A DNA stretch of 64,000 nt, from positions 372,001-436,000 of the forward strand of contig NZ_WVVW01000002.1 of assembly GCF_009857815.1 (NCBI RefSeq), in the 5' to 3' direction. Both the position numbers and the translations under genes were made by a program. Positions 63,804-64,000 of the stretch are shown one piece after another (position 1 is the first letter of the stretch; every line of letters starts with the position of its first letter). The stretch comes from Pseudomaricurvus sp. HS19 (GTDB lineage Bacteria > Pseudomonadota > Gammaproteobacteria > Pseudomonadales > Cellvibrionaceae). A model generated the notes under the pieces. That model searched no databases. It was not told the origin of the DNA and saw nothing but the letters and a program-made list of their open reading frames with translations.

Positions 63804-64000
63804 TCAGGCCGCACCAGCCATCAGTGCTTCAATCTCATCCACACTCTTGGGTACCGCGCCGGTGAGGATTTCATAGCCCTCTTTGGTGATCAGCACATCG
63901 TCTTCAATGCGAATACCGATGCCCCGCCACTTGGCCTCCACAGAGGCGTTATCCGGGGATACGTAGATACCCGGCTCCACGGTCATCACCATACCCGGCT
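63804..64000 (-). CDS. pepP: Xaa-Pro aminopeptidase, C-terminal end (5' part outside window)
   Basis: Only the last 65 codons are present, entering from the right edge. [16 protein letters not shown] contains the metal-ligand Glu of the pita-bread fold (E. coli PepP Glu383), and [20 protein letters not shown] contains the second one (Glu406). This and the following ubiH-ubiI identify proline aminopeptidase P II. The upstream portion of the gene is missing. Confidence 0.93.
   Translation of the reverse strand, partial: PGMVMTVEPGIYVSPDNASVEAKWRGIGIRIEDDVLITKEGYEILTGAVPKSVDEIEALMAGAA

Noticed and set aside
1-64000. CRISPR arrays, tRNA/rRNA genes, insertion sequences, prophage
   Set aside because: No repeat-spacer pattern, no transposase or integrase motif and no RNA-gene sequence was recognised on either strand; a tRNAscan and ISfinder run would settle it.

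Overview
The window is about 64 kb of GC-rich chromosome from a free-living, aerobic gammaproteobacterium. Gene order (mrcA-maeB-rpmE-priA-ftsN-hslVU, ubiE-ubiJ-ubiB-hisIE-tatABC, ctpA-yibQ-his, pepP-ubiH-ubiI) follows the Pseudomonas / marine Cellvibrionales plan. Storage polyester genes, an aa3-type oxidase and TonB-dependent metal uptake fit a marine or soil heterotroph of the Cellvibrionales type. That placement is inference; there is no rRNA or other marker here. I saw no rRNA, tRNA, CRISPR array, insertion sequence, prophage or replication origin.

Layout. 1-8.5 kb: cell-wall, central-metabolism and proteostasis housekeeping genes (mrcA end, maeB, rpmE, priA, ftsN, hslV, hslU, a DUF971 protein). 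8.6-17.7 kb: a Yip1-like membrane protein, a DUF2970 protein and a full cytochrome c oxidase cluster (coxB-coxA-ctaG-coxC, a DUF2909 gene on the other strand, SURF1, a Sco-like protein, ctaA, ctaB). 17.9-22.3 kb: an RND efflux adaptor and pump. 22.4-25.5 kb: ubiE, ubiJ, ubiB. 25.6-29.2 kb: hisI, hisE, tatABC, ctpA. 29.3-33.4 kb: a YibQ-type deacetylase, a small DUF6316-like protein, hisF, a PilZ protein sitting where hisA would be expected, hisH, hisB.

33.5-36.4 kb is a zinc-uptake unit with a near-perfect Zur-type operator, followed by a 42-residue membrane protein behind an FNR/Anr-type class II promoter. 36.4-42.4 kb holds leucine-type dehydrogenase and a fused indolepyruvate ferredoxin oxidoreductase on one strand, with a divergent Lrp regulator and a spermidine-synthase-like protein. 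42.4-46.9 kb is a three-gene operon of periplasmic binding protein, outer-membrane barrel and GGDEF/EAL c-di-GMP enzyme, preceded by a highly structured intergenic element. 47.2-53.1 kb: a 2H RNA ligase-like gene, then polyhydroxyalkanoate synthase, phasin, depolymerase and an unknown membrane protein. 53.2-59.9 kb is a Fur-type iron operon: exbB, two exbD genes, tonB, a Fiu/PiuA receptor, an FMN hydroxy-acid oxidase and piuC. 60-64 kb: an SDR, a DCC-family thiol protein, ubiI, ubiH and the end of pepP.

The most noteworthy items are the second ExbD, in which the proton-carrying Asp is Asn; the Sco-like CxxxC protein in an oxidase cluster that lacks a classical sco gene; the Zur, FNR and Fur promoter architectures; the structured element at 46977-47072; and the loss of hisA from its usual place.
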